NCBI GenBank assembly: GCA_039191605.1
Contig: JBCCXL010000005.1
Location: 1 to 64,000, forward strand
DNA: 64,000 nucleotides
Origin: JBCCXL01 sp039191605
GTDB taxonomy: Bacteria; Acidobacteriota; Thermoanaerobaculia; Multivoradales; JAHZIX01
Reading direction: 5' to 3'
Shown here: positions 28,401 to 36,429 of the stretch, one piece after another
Layout: each line of letters opens with the position of its first letter
Numbering within the stretch: the first letter of the stretch is position 1
The notes under the pieces: generated by a model
What the model saw: the letters and a program-made list of their open reading frames with translations, nothing else
Databases searched by the model: none
Told to the model about the DNA's origin: nothing
Made by a program: the position numbers and the translations under genes

Positions 28401-28954
28401 CCACCCAATGGCTGTCCTGGGACCGCATCGCCTGGACCACCGCCGCGGTGGACGGCGTGCCGGTGGTGCAGGCGCAGCTGGAGGCGACTCGGGCGGACTT
28501 CGGCTTCCGCGGCTTTTCCCAGCTGGTGCGCCACGCCCCCAACGCGCCCCACAGCTACGACTACCACCGGGTGAGCACACAAGCTCCGTGGCTCCCCTTC
28601 CCCGGCCACTACACCCGCTTCGGCGACGTGCTGCCGCTGCTAGAAGACGCCGACGACCTCTCGGTGATCCTCGCCCCCGGCGACGAGATCTCCCTGACCT
28701 TCGACGCCTCCCACCTGCCGGCGCCCCGCGCCGGCTGGCAGCGCACCCTCTTCCTCGAGAGCCACGGCTGGGACAAGGACGCCGACCGCAACACCTACCG
28801 CGCCCGCTCCCTGGAGCCCCTGCCCTTCCACGGCATGGAGGGCTATCCCGGCCCCGACGGCACCCTCGGCGGCGCCTTCCCGGACACCCCGGAGCATCGG
28901 GAGTACCTCAAGCGGTGGCTGACCCGGGAAGTGAAGGCCACCGAGGGAGTCTGA
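25454..28954 (+). CDS. Secreted TPR, FG-GAP and UnbV-like repeat protein
   Basis: The 1166-residue protein has an export signal ending near LGAQA and three to four TPRs (residues 45-160). A series of FG-GAP/VCBS calcium-binding repeats follows (about residues 300-650), with motifs such as ADLDNDGHLDVL, SDLDRDGDLDLLLGG and ADLNNDGYPEILVADG. An ASPIC/UnbV-like segment comes next (NNVLGRGSVVEVRL), then a C-terminal region of about 440 residues with a CPFLYAWDGERMAFV segment that was not recognised. CRTAC1/ASPIC proteins with TPRs are frequent in Acidobacteriota and usually secreted. No catalytic residues were identified. The ATG is preceded by CGAGG only 4 bases away. Confidence 0.85.
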   Translation: MNDLHPTSSAPVSIPFITRCLAGLAALLILLPAALGAQAGKVSPEAVELRNIGIAQLENERPEKAVETFERLIKLTPKDPLGYANLAIAHLRQQQTEPAQKRIGEALALDGERADLLRIRGDVLQWAGDQELALESYWEAIRQDPQDLESLYALYRQSTNINSDDARKAGAEAASKLSKLRPENVVVILAEGQRAIAAGERQAATASFLRLQELLWQARPVAAKALDQVLETLKSGEVAKARVPALRLENVLKITPMYRESLRELSTGIQGVPVERFLGEEPSSDFGAPKTVRFAGAKLADGAGSDVAVGDLNSDLRPDVVRLTSGSGASTVEIWLSAGDAPAAGEELFPARAQGETTRKTVQAPAGLERLLLADLDNDGHLDVLANGPKAFVYLRNGGDGTLTDATADKGLAGLSGIALEAVDYDIEGDLDLILAGGAKAPKVLRNSLEDALAQVGARVLPSVDASGVTSVVASDLDRDGDLDLLLGGSDGLILLDNLRQGRFEDISSEVGLGGNAVTAVATADLNNDGYPEILVADGSGISLRQRAAAKAGDRAAFGAPQRLGSGAGTGVGAGATEIQAADLDNDGRLDLLAVGGEGLAALRQDAQGGFSAVEISGAGAAGAAGVDVADLDGDGDLDLLTTGPEGLHQWTGAGAEGQLWLAVRLRGLDKGSSKNNVLGRGSVVEVRLGDAYQFREARGDVVHIGLGSRRSAYLMRVVWTNGVPQTRLAPRGNQLVVEEQLLKGSCPFLYAWDGERMAFVTDLLWGAPLGLPAAPGVWTPSDPRELVRVDGAQPIDGRYELRITEELWEAAFLDRVRLWVVDHPRDVEVASSLRMAAKQPNPHRVMASTELRPLAQALDGAGREVSQVVRYRDEIYADGYRPSPYQGVAAEPWSFVLDLGEAPAAPVRLHLDGWIFPADASLNLAVAQRSDLSWMPPRLEVEVDGRWQTLMETMGFPPGKTKTMVVDTPPLPEGAHRLRMVTTQWLSWDRIAWTTAAVDGVPVVQAQLEATRADFGFRGFSQLVRHAPNAPHSYDYHRVSTQAPWLPFPGHYTRFGDVLPLLEDADDLSVILAPGDEISLTFDASHLPAPRAGWQRTLFLESHGWDKDADRNTYRARSLEPLPFHGMEGYPGPDGTLGGAFPDTPEHREYLKRWLTREVKATEGV

Positions 28955-29392
28955 GCTTCTTGGAGGACTGATGTCTTCGGAGGCTGACGGCCGAGAAGCT
29001 CAGGCCCTGAGAGAGTCCTGATTAGAAGCTCAGAACGAGATCTCGAGGACAGAGTCTAGAGAAGGCTCAGGAGAGCTCAAAAAACCTTCCAGTCCAGTGA
29101 AGAGCAACGGCTGATGGAGAGAATCCATCGGCCCTTGTCTTTTCCTTTTGGGGCCTGCGTCCTTCGGCGCCGCAGCTCGAAGCGACTTAGCTCCAGGGCA
29201 GCCTGAAGCCGCTCCAGAAGACGTCCGCAGGCTCGCACTTCGAGCGCAAAGCGGCTCCCGACCCCAAACAACCCGTCCCCAAAGCAAAAGGCCGGCGCAA
29301 GCGCCGGCCTTTTAGATTCCCTCGAGCCCGCGGATCGCGAATTCAGGGAAGCTCGACCGAGGCCCTAGCCCCGGCCGATGGAGAATGCTCGA
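28955..29392. other. 438-base gap between convergent genes
   Basis: No credible gene is present. Short open frames on either strand lack RBS and recognisable sequence. The only clear element is the terminator at 29286-29313. Confidence 0.6.
29286..29313. terminator. Bidirectional intrinsic terminator
   Basis: AAAAGGCCGGCGC pairs with GCGCCGGCCTTTT (12-13 base pairs, 2-4 base loop). A-rich and T-rich flanks serve both the plus-strand 25454 gene and the minus-strand 29393 gene. Confidence 0.9.
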
Positions 29393-30658
29393 TCAGAGGT
29401 ATGCGAGCATGCTCTTGGCGACATCGAGGTCCGGATCACCGGCCTGAGCCCCGTCGACGAAGGCCTGGAGGTGCTGCTTAGCAGACTCGGAGTTGCCGGC
29501 GTTGATCTCGCACAGGCCGAGGTAGTAGTGGATCTTCAGCTCACCGGGGTTGGCGTCAAGGGCCGTCTTGAAGAGCTTGCCGGCGTTCTCGAGATCACCG
29601 TTGTTGTAGTAGGAAACGCCGAGGTTCATCAGGTTCTGACCGGCGAAATCCGGGTTCACCTGCGCCAGGTCGATGAGGGCGCCGACCAGCTTCTCGGAGT
29701 CGCCGAGGGCGCGGTAGGCCTCGTAGCGAATGTTCAGACCAGCCTCATCACTAGGGACGAGCTCCAGCAGCTTCTCCGCGCCGGTGGAGGCGAGGTTCCA
29801 ATCCTCTTTCTGGTAAGCCAGGGTGGCGACGGCCTTCCAGCCGTCTACCAGGCTCGGGTCCATGCTCACCGCCTGCTGGAACTTCGCCAGGGCGCCGTCC
29901 TTGTCACCGTCGTTGTTCAGGCCCACGGCCTCGTTGAAGATCGCCTTGGCCTCTTCCGCGGCCTCACCCATCTCCGCCAGCTGCTGCTGGACCTCGTTGG
30001 CCTTGGTCTTCTCGCCGAGCTCGTTGTAGGACTTGTAGAGCACCTGCATGGTGTTGAGGTAACCGGGGTTGATGCCCCGGGCGGTCTCGGCGGAGGCCAC
30101 GGCGGCCTGGTAGTTGCCGCGCTCGAAGTAGTTGCCGGCGAGGGCGGAGTGCGCCTCATGGAAGCCCGGATCTTCGGTCACCGCCTCGAGGAACTTCACC
30201 TCGGCGTCAGCGTACTGGCCGAGCTTGAAGAGCTCCACGCCGTCGTTGTAGGCGAAGATCGCCTTGTTGGACTCCGAGGCCGCCTTCTCACCGCTGGCGG
30301 TCACGCCGGAGCTGGCGGAGCCGGGGGTGAGGGTGAAGGTGTGGCGGGTGAGGCCAGCGAGCCGGGTCTTGACCGTCTCCTCATGAGGACGGAAGCCCTC
30401 GGCCTCGAAGAAATAGTCGTAGGGCAGGAAGCCCTTAGCGAAGAGGATGGTGAAGGTACCGTCATCCTTCGTGGTGCGCTCCTCCTTGAAGGTGGGCACC
30501 TCCGACTGGGTGATGGTGACCTTCACCCCTTCGACGGGATTACCGTCCTGATCCACCACCGTTCCCTGGAGTCGGCCTTCACCCGCCGCGAAGAGGGTCG
30601 AGGCGGCGAGCACCGCAAGGAGGGGCATCAGGAGCAAAAGCTTATGGAATTGCTTCAT
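29393..30658 (-). CDS. Exported carboxypeptidase-regulatory-like/TPR protein
   Basis: The ATG at 30658 has AAGGAA about 8 bases upstream. The 421-residue protein has a signal peptide ending LFAAGE, then a carboxypeptidase-regulatory-like beta domain (LQGTVVDQDGNPVEGVKVTI to about residue 110) and about eight TPRs to the end. Lysine and asparagine are commoner and codon choice looks less GC-forced than in neighbours, suggesting strong expression. It is probably a periplasmic or surface scaffold with no enzymatic activity visible. Confidence 0.85.
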   Translation of the reverse strand: MKQFHKLLLLMPLLAVLAASTLFAAGEGRLQGTVVDQDGNPVEGVKVTITQSEVPTFKEERTTKDDGTFTILFAKGFLPYDYFFEAEGFRPHEETVKTRLAGLTRHTFTLTPGSASSGVTASGEKAASESNKAIFAYNDGVELFKLGQYADAEVKFLEAVTEDPGFHEAHSALAGNYFERGNYQAAVASAETARGINPGYLNTMQVLYKSYNELGEKTKANEVQQQLAEMGEAAEEAKAIFNEAVGLNNDGDKDGALAKFQQAVSMDPSLVDGWKAVATLAYQKEDWNLASTGAEKLLELVPSDEAGLNIRYEAYRALGDSEKLVGALIDLAQVNPDFAGQNLMNLGVSYYNNGDLENAGKLFKTALDANPGELKIHYYLGLCEINAGNSESAKQHLQAFVDGAQAGDPDLDVAKSMLAYL

Positions 30659-30937
30659 CTCTCGTTCCTTTCCAAACTGTCGGCAAAAGCAGGGCCAGCA
30701 CCGAGGTATCGGGGAGTGATCTTCGCCGGCGACTAGAGACTCGTCCAGCGAATGGGTCCCGAATCAAGCCGAGGGTCGCGCGGCGCTAGAAGTAGAACGG
30801 GGCGCGCCATCTCGGCAGCGACCGTCGGTGGCCCTGAGAGGATCTTCCGGTCGCGAAAGCTCTCCGATTGTAGCGGATGGAGAGGCCTGTCGCCCAGGCG
30901 CTAGCGGCGCTTCGGGCTGCCTTCTACCGGCTTTCAT

Positions 30938-32008
30938 TCAATCTTTATGCAGAATGCGCGCCAGCTGCCGCCGGTGAGCCGCCGATGAGCCGCCGGTACC
31001 TCGGGCGAGAGCATCGGTCGCTGCGGGGGTTGAGCTCCCGGAGCCCCGGGCCGCGCGCTTCGCTTCCTGGAGAGTGCCCCCGTGGATGCGCACGATGTCC
31101 TCCACCGGCTCCGCGTAGCCGCCAGCCATCACCACCGCCACCGGCAGGCCGGCGGCCCGCAGCCGAGAAAACACCTGATAATCCCGCTCCCGCAATCCCG
31201 ACACCGAGAGGGCCAGGCGACCGAGGCGATCCTTCTCGTAAGGATCTGCGCCGGAAACGTCGAAAGCGACGGCGTCCGAGGCGCTCCCCAAGAATTCCTC
31301 CCGCCCCGAAGGTTCCCCTGACCCAGAAGATCCCCGCGAAGAGCCGAGCCAGGCCAGGGCGGCATCCAGCCCACGGGCTAGCTCCGACAGATAGAGCTCA
31401 TCCCCGGCGCCGTCGGGAAGGGCGATGTCGAGATCGCTCACTTCCTTGCGAAAGGGGTAATTCTTCGCCCCGTGGAGAGAGAGGGTGAAGACGCTGGGGT
31501 CGTCGCGGAAGATCGCCGCGGTGCCGTTCCCCTGATGGACGTCGCAATCCACCACCACCGCGCGGCGAGCGAGGCCCGAGGCCTGGAGCTCCCGCACCGC
31601 CACGGCGACGTCGTTGAAAACGCAAAAGCCCTCGCCTCGATCAGCGAAGGCGTGGTGGGTACCGCCGGCCAGATTGGCCGCCACGCCGTCCGTCAGCGCC
31701 TGGCGGGCAGCGGCGAGGGTCCCCCCCACCGAGCGTCGGGAGCGCTCTACCAGGGCGGGAGACCAGGGGAAGCCGATGCGCCGCTGAGCCTTCCGCTCCA
31801 GCGTGCCGCTCACCACCCGCCGCAGATACTCCCCTTCGTGCACCCTCAGCAGCTGCTCGTCGGTGGCGGCGGAAGGCAGGGCGAGATCCTGCTGGTGCAG
31901 TACTCCCTGCGCCAGCAGCCAATGGCGCAGCAGCCGGTACTTGCTCATCGGGAAGCGATGCTCCGGCGGCAGCGGAAGCTCGAAAGTGTCGCAGTAGAAG
32001 GCCTTCAC
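30938..32008 (-). CDS. Histone-deacetylase-like amidohydrolase
   Basis: A complete 356-residue arginase-fold deacetylase. GGTHHAF carries the two catalytic-pocket histidines (His118, His119), VDCDVHQGNGT the zinc ligands Asp156 and His158, and DVSGADPYEKDRLG the third ligand Asp255. The usual active-site Tyr region is replaced by VMAGGYAEP near the end, the GGY motif of class II-like bacterial enzymes. Bacterial members act on acetylated polyamines, acetoin-related substrates or protein lysines; the substrate cannot be told. A Ser/Gly-rich insertion (about residues 222-238) is unusual. The Ala/Gly/Ser-rich C-terminus is likely disordered. Confidence 0.92.
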   Translation of the reverse strand: MKAFYCDTFELPLPPEHRFPMSKYRLLRHWLLAQGVLHQQDLALPSAATDEQLLRVHEGEYLRRVVSGTLERKAQRRIGFPWSPALVERSRRSVGGTLAAARQALTDGVAANLAGGTHHAFADRGEGFCVFNDVAVAVRELQASGLARRAVVVDCDVHQGNGTAAIFRDDPSVFTLSLHGAKNYPFRKEVSDLDIALPDGAGDELYLSELARGLDAALAWLGSSRGSSGSGEPSGREEFLGSASDAVAFDVSGADPYEKDRLGRLALSVSGLRERDYQVFSRLRAAGLPVAVVMAGGYAEPVEDIVRIHGGTLQEAKRAARGSGSSTPAATDALARGTGGSSAAHRRQLARILHKD

Positions 32009-32107
32009 GCTATTAGCCTTCGATGCCGAGGCGCCAGTGGAGTCGAGTCGATCGAAGCCCGATCGATGGAAGCCCGACAGGTGAAAGCTCCGTGAAGCTG
32101 GGTCGAC

Positions 32108-32824
32108 TCAATGAGACTCGCCGGGCTCCAGATGCACCAGCTCGCAGTTGACGCCGAGATCCTTCAGCTCGGATTGCAGCTGCTGCGGCGTTCCGGTGAG
32201 CAGAGGGAAGGTTCCCCAATGCACCGGCACCACCTGCCGCACCCCGAGATAGCGGCAGGCCCGCGCCGCCTGATGGGGATCCATGGTGAAGCGGTCGCCG
32301 ATGGGCAGGAAGGCGAGCTCCGGACGATAGAGCTCAGCGATGAGCTGCATATCGAGGAAGAGGGCCGTATCTCCGGCGTGGTAGAAGGTGTAGCCACCGT
32401 CGATCTTGAACACCAGGCCGACGGCGTTGCCGCCGTCCACCAGCTTGTCGCCGTCCATCAATCCGCTGGAGTGCACCGCCTGCACCATAGAGATGTCCAC
32501 CCCCAGCACCCTCTGAGTGCCCCCGGTGTTCATCGGCTGGCAATTCTTCACTCCCTGACTCTCCAGCCACTGGCAAATCTCCCAATTCGCCACCACCGCC
32601 TGGGGCTCGTAGGTCTTGGCCAGCTCCACGGCGTCATTGACGTGATCGAAGTGAGCGTGGGTCAGGCAAAGGATGTCCAGGCGACCGAGATCTTTCAGCT
32701 CTTCCGGACAGCGGGGGTTGGTGCCCACCCAACCCTCAATCAACAAGACCTCCCCACTGGGGAGATCACAGCGTACCGTCGAGTGACCAAGATAAGTGAA
32801 TTTCGGACGCTTGTGCTGCGGCAT
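32108..32824 (-). CDS. Metal-dependent hydrolase, metallo-beta-lactamase fold (UPF0173-like)
   Basis: The ATG at 32824 is preceded by GAGGAG at 7 bases; the longer frame to 33001 is not conserved. The 238-residue protein has HAHFDH (His56, His58, Asp60, His61) as the zinc-binding motif. HAGDTALF contributes the bridging Asp and PVHWGTFP the last His. Length and motif order fit UPF0173/UlaG-like hydrolases, cytoplasmic enzymes of unclear substrate. Confidence 0.9.
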   Translation of the reverse strand: MPQHKRPKFTYLGHSTVRCDLPSGEVLLIEGWVGTNPRCPEELKDLGRLDILCLTHAHFDHVNDAVELAKTYEPQAVVANWEICQWLESQGVKNCQPMNTGGTQRVLGVDISMVQAVHSSGLMDGDKLVDGGNAVGLVFKIDGGYTFYHAGDTALFLDMQLIAELYRPELAFLPIGDRFTMDPHQAARACRYLGVRQVVPVHWGTFPLLTGTPQQLQSELKDLGVNCELVHLEPGESH

Positions 32825-33030
32825 TCCGACTCTCCTCAAAGGGTTCCAGCAGACGATCAGGGTTTGCGCCGAGATTGTATCGAAGCCGCGATCAGTCTCA
32901 ACTCTCCCGAAGAGAATCCAAGCCCTTCTCTCGGTGCTCTTTCCCTCACAATCCCTGCACTCAGAAAGCCCCCATCCAAAAGCCATCTCTCTAAGAGCCA
33001 TCTCTCCAAGAAATCACGCCCCCAACGACA

Positions 33031-33060
33031 AACGCCGCTCGTCGTGAGACGAACGGCGTT
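33031..33060 (-). terminator. Intrinsic terminator of the ArsR gene
   Basis: AACGCCG-C-TCGTC pairs with GACGA-A-CGGCGTT around a GTGA loop (12 pairs, one mismatch). On the minus strand it is followed by TTTGTCGTT. It lies about 50 bases after the ArsR stop. Confidence 0.8.
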
Positions 33061-33107
33061 CGATGCGAGGATCTCTCGACCCTCGGGGTAGCTAGCGAAA
33101 AACGGCT

Positions 33108-33455
33108 TTAGGAGACCGTCGCGCCCAGCTCGCTGAGGAAACCTTCGCGCAGCTTGTGGTTGAAGGTGTGATCCGTCAGGCGGTAGTAGATGGTCTGGGC
33201 ATCGCGGCGCGGAGCCACCAGGCCACGGGCCTTGAGCTTCGCCAGGTGTTGGGAGACCGCGGAGACGGAGACGCTGAGCATCTCGGCAAGATCACACACG
33301 CAGATCTCGTCGTGGGTCTCGAGGAGGAAGAGGAGCTTCAGACGGGTCGGGTTGCCGGCGAGGCTCAGCAGCTCAGCGGCTTCCTCGATGTCCGGGGCTA
33401 CTTCCAAGTCGCGGCGAATACGGGCGATGTCCTGGGAACTAACGACTGCTTCCAT
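33108..33455 (-). CDS. ArsR/SmtB-family metal-responsive repressor
   Basis: A complete 115-residue winged-helix regulator with a strong AAGGAG 8 bases before the ATG. The helix-3 metal motif EICVCDLAEML (Cys52, Cys54) corresponds to the ELCVCDL box of arsenic, antimony, lead or cadmium sensors. The DNA-recognition helix is SVSAVSQHLAKLKARGLV. A third N-terminal Cys, needed by CadC-type sensors, is absent, so ArsR-like sensing is more likely. No resistance gene is adjacent: the neighbours are a hydrolase (same strand) and a 750-base gap, and the copper operon is 4 kb away. The regulon is unknown. Confidence 0.93.
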   Translation of the reverse strand: MEAVVSSQDIARIRRDLEVAPDIEEAAELLSLAGNPTRLKLLFLLETHDEICVCDLAEMLSVSVSAVSQHLAKLKARGLVAPRRDAQTIYYRLTDHTFNHKLREGFLSELGATVS

Positions 33456-34210
33456 GGTGGATCTCCTTCATGACAGAAGAGCGAATGGGATGTTGTCGGC
33501 CACCGGGTAGATGTTGCAAGTGGACGGTGACCGTTACCCTTGGTTGAGGAGTTTTCGCGACGGATGCCGAACGGCTCCCCAAATCGCGAATTCTCGGGGT
33601 GGATGACTTGCCAGATCTGAAGACTCCCCGGGCTCAAGAACCCGAAGAGATGGATCGGACCGCTCCCCCGAGCGGTGCCTCTCATCGGCGACTCCATACA
33701 CTGTAGGAGAGCCGAGGGGGAGAGAGTTCAGAGAACGAGAAGGCTCAGCGTTGGCGAAGCTTCGTATGCCTGTGGTCGAGCGATTTCGAGAACCAACATC
33801 GACTCCATCAGCACCTTCAATATACAACAACCCGGTCTTGTTTTCAGCTTTTTTTTGAAAAAAGGTCCACTCTACTTCCACTGACTTTGTCTCAATTTCG
33901 AGCTGTGCGGCAACAAGGGGCAGGGCAGCGTTCCTGCTCAGGCTCCGCGAGACGCTGAGGCGAGCTGCCTTGACGAGCCCTCTGACTCTGGTTCGAGGCT
34001 CCCCCGGGGATTCTGAATCTACGGGAAGCTACGGCGGAGTCTCATAATAGATGTTTCGCAAGCACAGAATTTCTCGCATCAAAGCCTAGAAAAGCCCTGG
34101 GGTACCTGGTCTCAATGCCTCGAGGCCGTATAATTCATCAACCTCTAGACCATGCCGTCACCGCTCGCACCGCGGTGCTCTCAGCTTCCCTTTCCGTCGA
34201 AAGGTTTCCT
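33456..34210. other. 755-base gap with AT-rich patches
   Basis: No credible gene was found. The gap holds the ArsR promoter region (33456-33700), an oligo-T/oligo-A inverted patch at about 33849-33863 and a TATAAT at 34129-34134, about 77 bases before the M1 peptidase start. It is lower in GC than its surroundings. Confidence 0.6.
34129..34134 (+). promoter_or_regulatory. TATAAT -10 element for M1 peptidase gene
   Basis: A perfect TATAAT would place the transcription start near 34141, leaving a leader of about 70 bases before the ATG at 34211. No consensus -35 is visible. Confidence 0.4.
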
Positions 34211-36412
34211 ATGCGCTCTCTTTCCACCGGCGGGCTCGCCCTGAGCCTCGGTCTGCTCGTGGTGGCCGCTAGCTTTTTGTTTTCAGCGACGGCCCAAGAC
34301 CTGGACAACGATGCGGCAGCGGCCCCTGAGGGGACACCGCTGCTCACCACCGACCGCCTCTTCCCGGAACCGGCCCTCTCGCCGCGCAACGCCAATTACG
34401 TGGTGCATGCCATCCTCGACCCGCAGAGCCACCGCATCAGCGGCCGACTGGAGCTCACCTGGACCAATATCCAGGACGTCGAGACCGCCGAGCTGCCCTT
34501 TCACCTCTACTGGAATGCCTGGCGCAACGATCAGAGCTGGTGGATGATCGAGTCGGCGACCTCTTCTCGCCGCATGCCCCGAGGCCCCAAAGCCGAGGAG
34601 GATTGGGGCTGGCAGCAGCTCGAGAGAGTGCGTCTACTGCGCACCACCCCGCCGCCCCAGAGCGAGCCGGAGCGCCCTCGGAGACGCTCCCGGCGGCGTG
34701 CTGAAGCCGCTCCGCCACCGCCCGCCGGACCGCTGGACCTCACCTCCCAGGTACGCTTCGCGCCGCCGCCGGAAGCGCCGGAAGATCGCACCGTCGCCGT
34801 GCTCCCGCTGCCCCAGCCGGTGCCCCCCGGCGGCAGCGTCACGATAGAGATCCAGTGGAGCGCCCAGGTGCCCCGCACCGTCGCCCGCACCGGTCGCCGG
34901 GGAGAGAACTACTTCCTCGCCCACTGGCTGCCGAAGGTAGGAGTCTTCGAGGGGGAAGAGGGCTGGAATTGCCTGCCCTTCGACGTCTCCACGGAGTTCT
35001 TCTCCGACTTTGGCACCTACGACGTTCGCCTCACCCTGCCCCAGCGATTCGTCGTCGGCGCCACCGGTCGGCGAGTGACCCAGACGCCCTCCCTCAACGG
35101 CCAGATCACCCACCGCTTCGTCGAGGCGGACATCCACGGCTTCACCTGGACCGCCAGCCCCGACTACCTGGAGCTAGAGCAGCGCTTCGAGGTCATCGGG
35201 CTACCGCCGGTGCAGATGCGATTGCTGCTGCAGCCGGAGCATCGAGACCAGGCTCAGCGCCACTTCGACGCCACCGCCGCCACCCTGGAGCTCTACGGCC
35301 GCTGGTACGGCCCTTACCCCTATCCGCAGATCACCATCGTCGATCCGGCCTTCGGCACCCGCTTCGGCGGCATGGAATACCCCACTATCTTCACCTCCGG
35401 CTCCAGCTGGCTGAATCCCCAGGGCGGAGGCTCCCCGGAAGGGGTGACCATCCACGAGGCGGGGCATCAATTCTGGTACGGCATCGTCGCCAACAACGAA
35501 TTCGAGCACGCCTGGCTGGACGAGGGCCTGAACACCTTCTCCACCGCCCGAGTGTACGAGGAGGCCTTCGGCGAGCGGGCCCACGTGGAGCGCTTCTTCT
35601 CGATTCCCGGATCCCGCCGCGGGGTCTTCCCCCTGCTCTTCGACTCGACGCGCTACAGCCGCCGGGTCCACGGCAATCGGCTCCACCGCTTCCGGCCGGT
35701 GGCGGCCGTCACCGAGGCCCCCTCCCAGCCCACCTACACTCACTTTCCCGGCACCGCCTCCGCGGTTTCGTACCACAAACCCTCCCTGTGGCTCGCCACC
35801 CTCGAGAACCTCATCGGCTGGGAAAGCCTGCAGCGCATTCTCTCCACCTTCTTTGAGCGCTACTCTTACGCTCACCCGAGCCCGGAAGACTTCTTCGCCG
35901 TCGCCGCCGAGGTCGCGCAGCAGGACGGCCACGACGACCTCTCCTGGTTCTTCGATCAGGTCTACGGCTCCGACGTCACCTTCGACTATGAAGTGGTGAG
36001 CGCCAAGAGCCGCCCGGCGGCGGGCAAGGGTCTCTTCGAACAGCCCGACGGCTCCCTCGAGCTGCGCCAGAAGAGCCCTGAGGAAGAGGCCCCGAGCCAC
36101 CGCAGCGAGGTCATCGTTCGGCGCCGCGGGCAGGGAACCTTCCCGGTGGAGGTCGAGCTACGCTTCGAGGACGGCTCGAGCCTGCGCCGCTCCTGGGATG
36201 GCCAAGCCCGCTGGCAGCGCTTCGTGGAGATCTCCGCCTCGCCGCTGGTGGCGGCGGATGTGGACCCGGATCGGGTGCTGCTGCTGGATCTCGACGCCAC
36301 CAACAATCAACACCGAGTCGAGCCCGCAAGCCGCCAGGCGGCAGCCCATTGGGGGACCCGCTGGCTGCTCTGGCTCCAGGATCTCACCCTGGCCACGACC
36401 GCCTACTTCTGA
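34211..36412 (+). CDS. Secreted M1-family aminopeptidase-like zinc protease
   Basis: The ATG at 34211 gives 733 residues with a signal peptide ending FSATAQ. The zinc site is HEAGH (residues 415-419) followed 18 residues later by Glu438 in AWLDEG, exactly the M1 gluzincin spacing. The exopeptidase GxMEN-type loop appears as FGGMEYPTIF. A beta-sandwich domain precedes it and includes a proline/arginine-rich insertion (about residues 150-185). A C-terminal beta domain with a VEVELRFEDGS strand follows. It probably acts in the periplasm or outside the cell. It is directly followed by a membrane protein gene, perhaps as an operon. Confidence 0.9.
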   Translation: MRSLSTGGLALSLGLLVVAASFLFSATAQDLDNDAAAAPEGTPLLTTDRLFPEPALSPRNANYVVHAILDPQSHRISGRLELTWTNIQDVETAELPFHLYWNAWRNDQSWWMIESATSSRRMPRGPKAEEDWGWQQLERVRLLRTTPPPQSEPERPRRRSRRRAEAAPPPPAGPLDLTSQVRFAPPPEAPEDRTVAVLPLPQPVPPGGSVTIEIQWSAQVPRTVARTGRRGENYFLAHWLPKVGVFEGEEGWNCLPFDVSTEFFSDFGTYDVRLTLPQRFVVGATGRRVTQTPSLNGQITHRFVEADIHGFTWTASPDYLELEQRFEVIGLPPVQMRLLLQPEHRDQAQRHFDATAATLELYGRWYGPYPYPQITIVDPAFGTRFGGMEYPTIFTSGSSWLNPQGGGSPEGVTIHEAGHQFWYGIVANNEFEHAWLDEGLNTFSTARVYEEAFGERAHVERFFSIPGSRRGVFPLLFDSTRYSRRVHGNRLHRFRPVAAVTEAPSQPTYTHFPGTASAVSYHKPSLWLATLENLIGWESLQRILSTFFERYSYAHPSPEDFFAVAAEVAQQDGHDDLSWFFDQVYGSDVTFDYEVVSAKSRPAAGKGLFEQPDGSLELRQKSPEEEAPSHRSEVIVRRRGQGTFPVEVELRFEDGSSLRRSWDGQARWQRFVEISASPLVAADVDPDRVLLLDLDATNNQHRVEPASRQAAAHWGTRWLLWLQDLTLATTAYF

Positions 36413-36429
36413 GGGGAGATCCCACTACC

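Noticed and set aside
26687..28609. Long minus-strand open frame inside the TPR/FG-GAP gene
   Set aside because: Composition (His/Gly/Ala-rich) and lack of motifs mark it as a shadow of the plus-strand gene.
28955..29287. Small genes in the gap after 28954
   Set aside because: Candidate frames lack ribosome-binding sites and recognisable sequence and overlap the terminator region.
33846..33864. Oligo-T/oligo-A patch as an intrinsic terminator
   Set aside because: No GC stem precedes it and no gene ends nearby.
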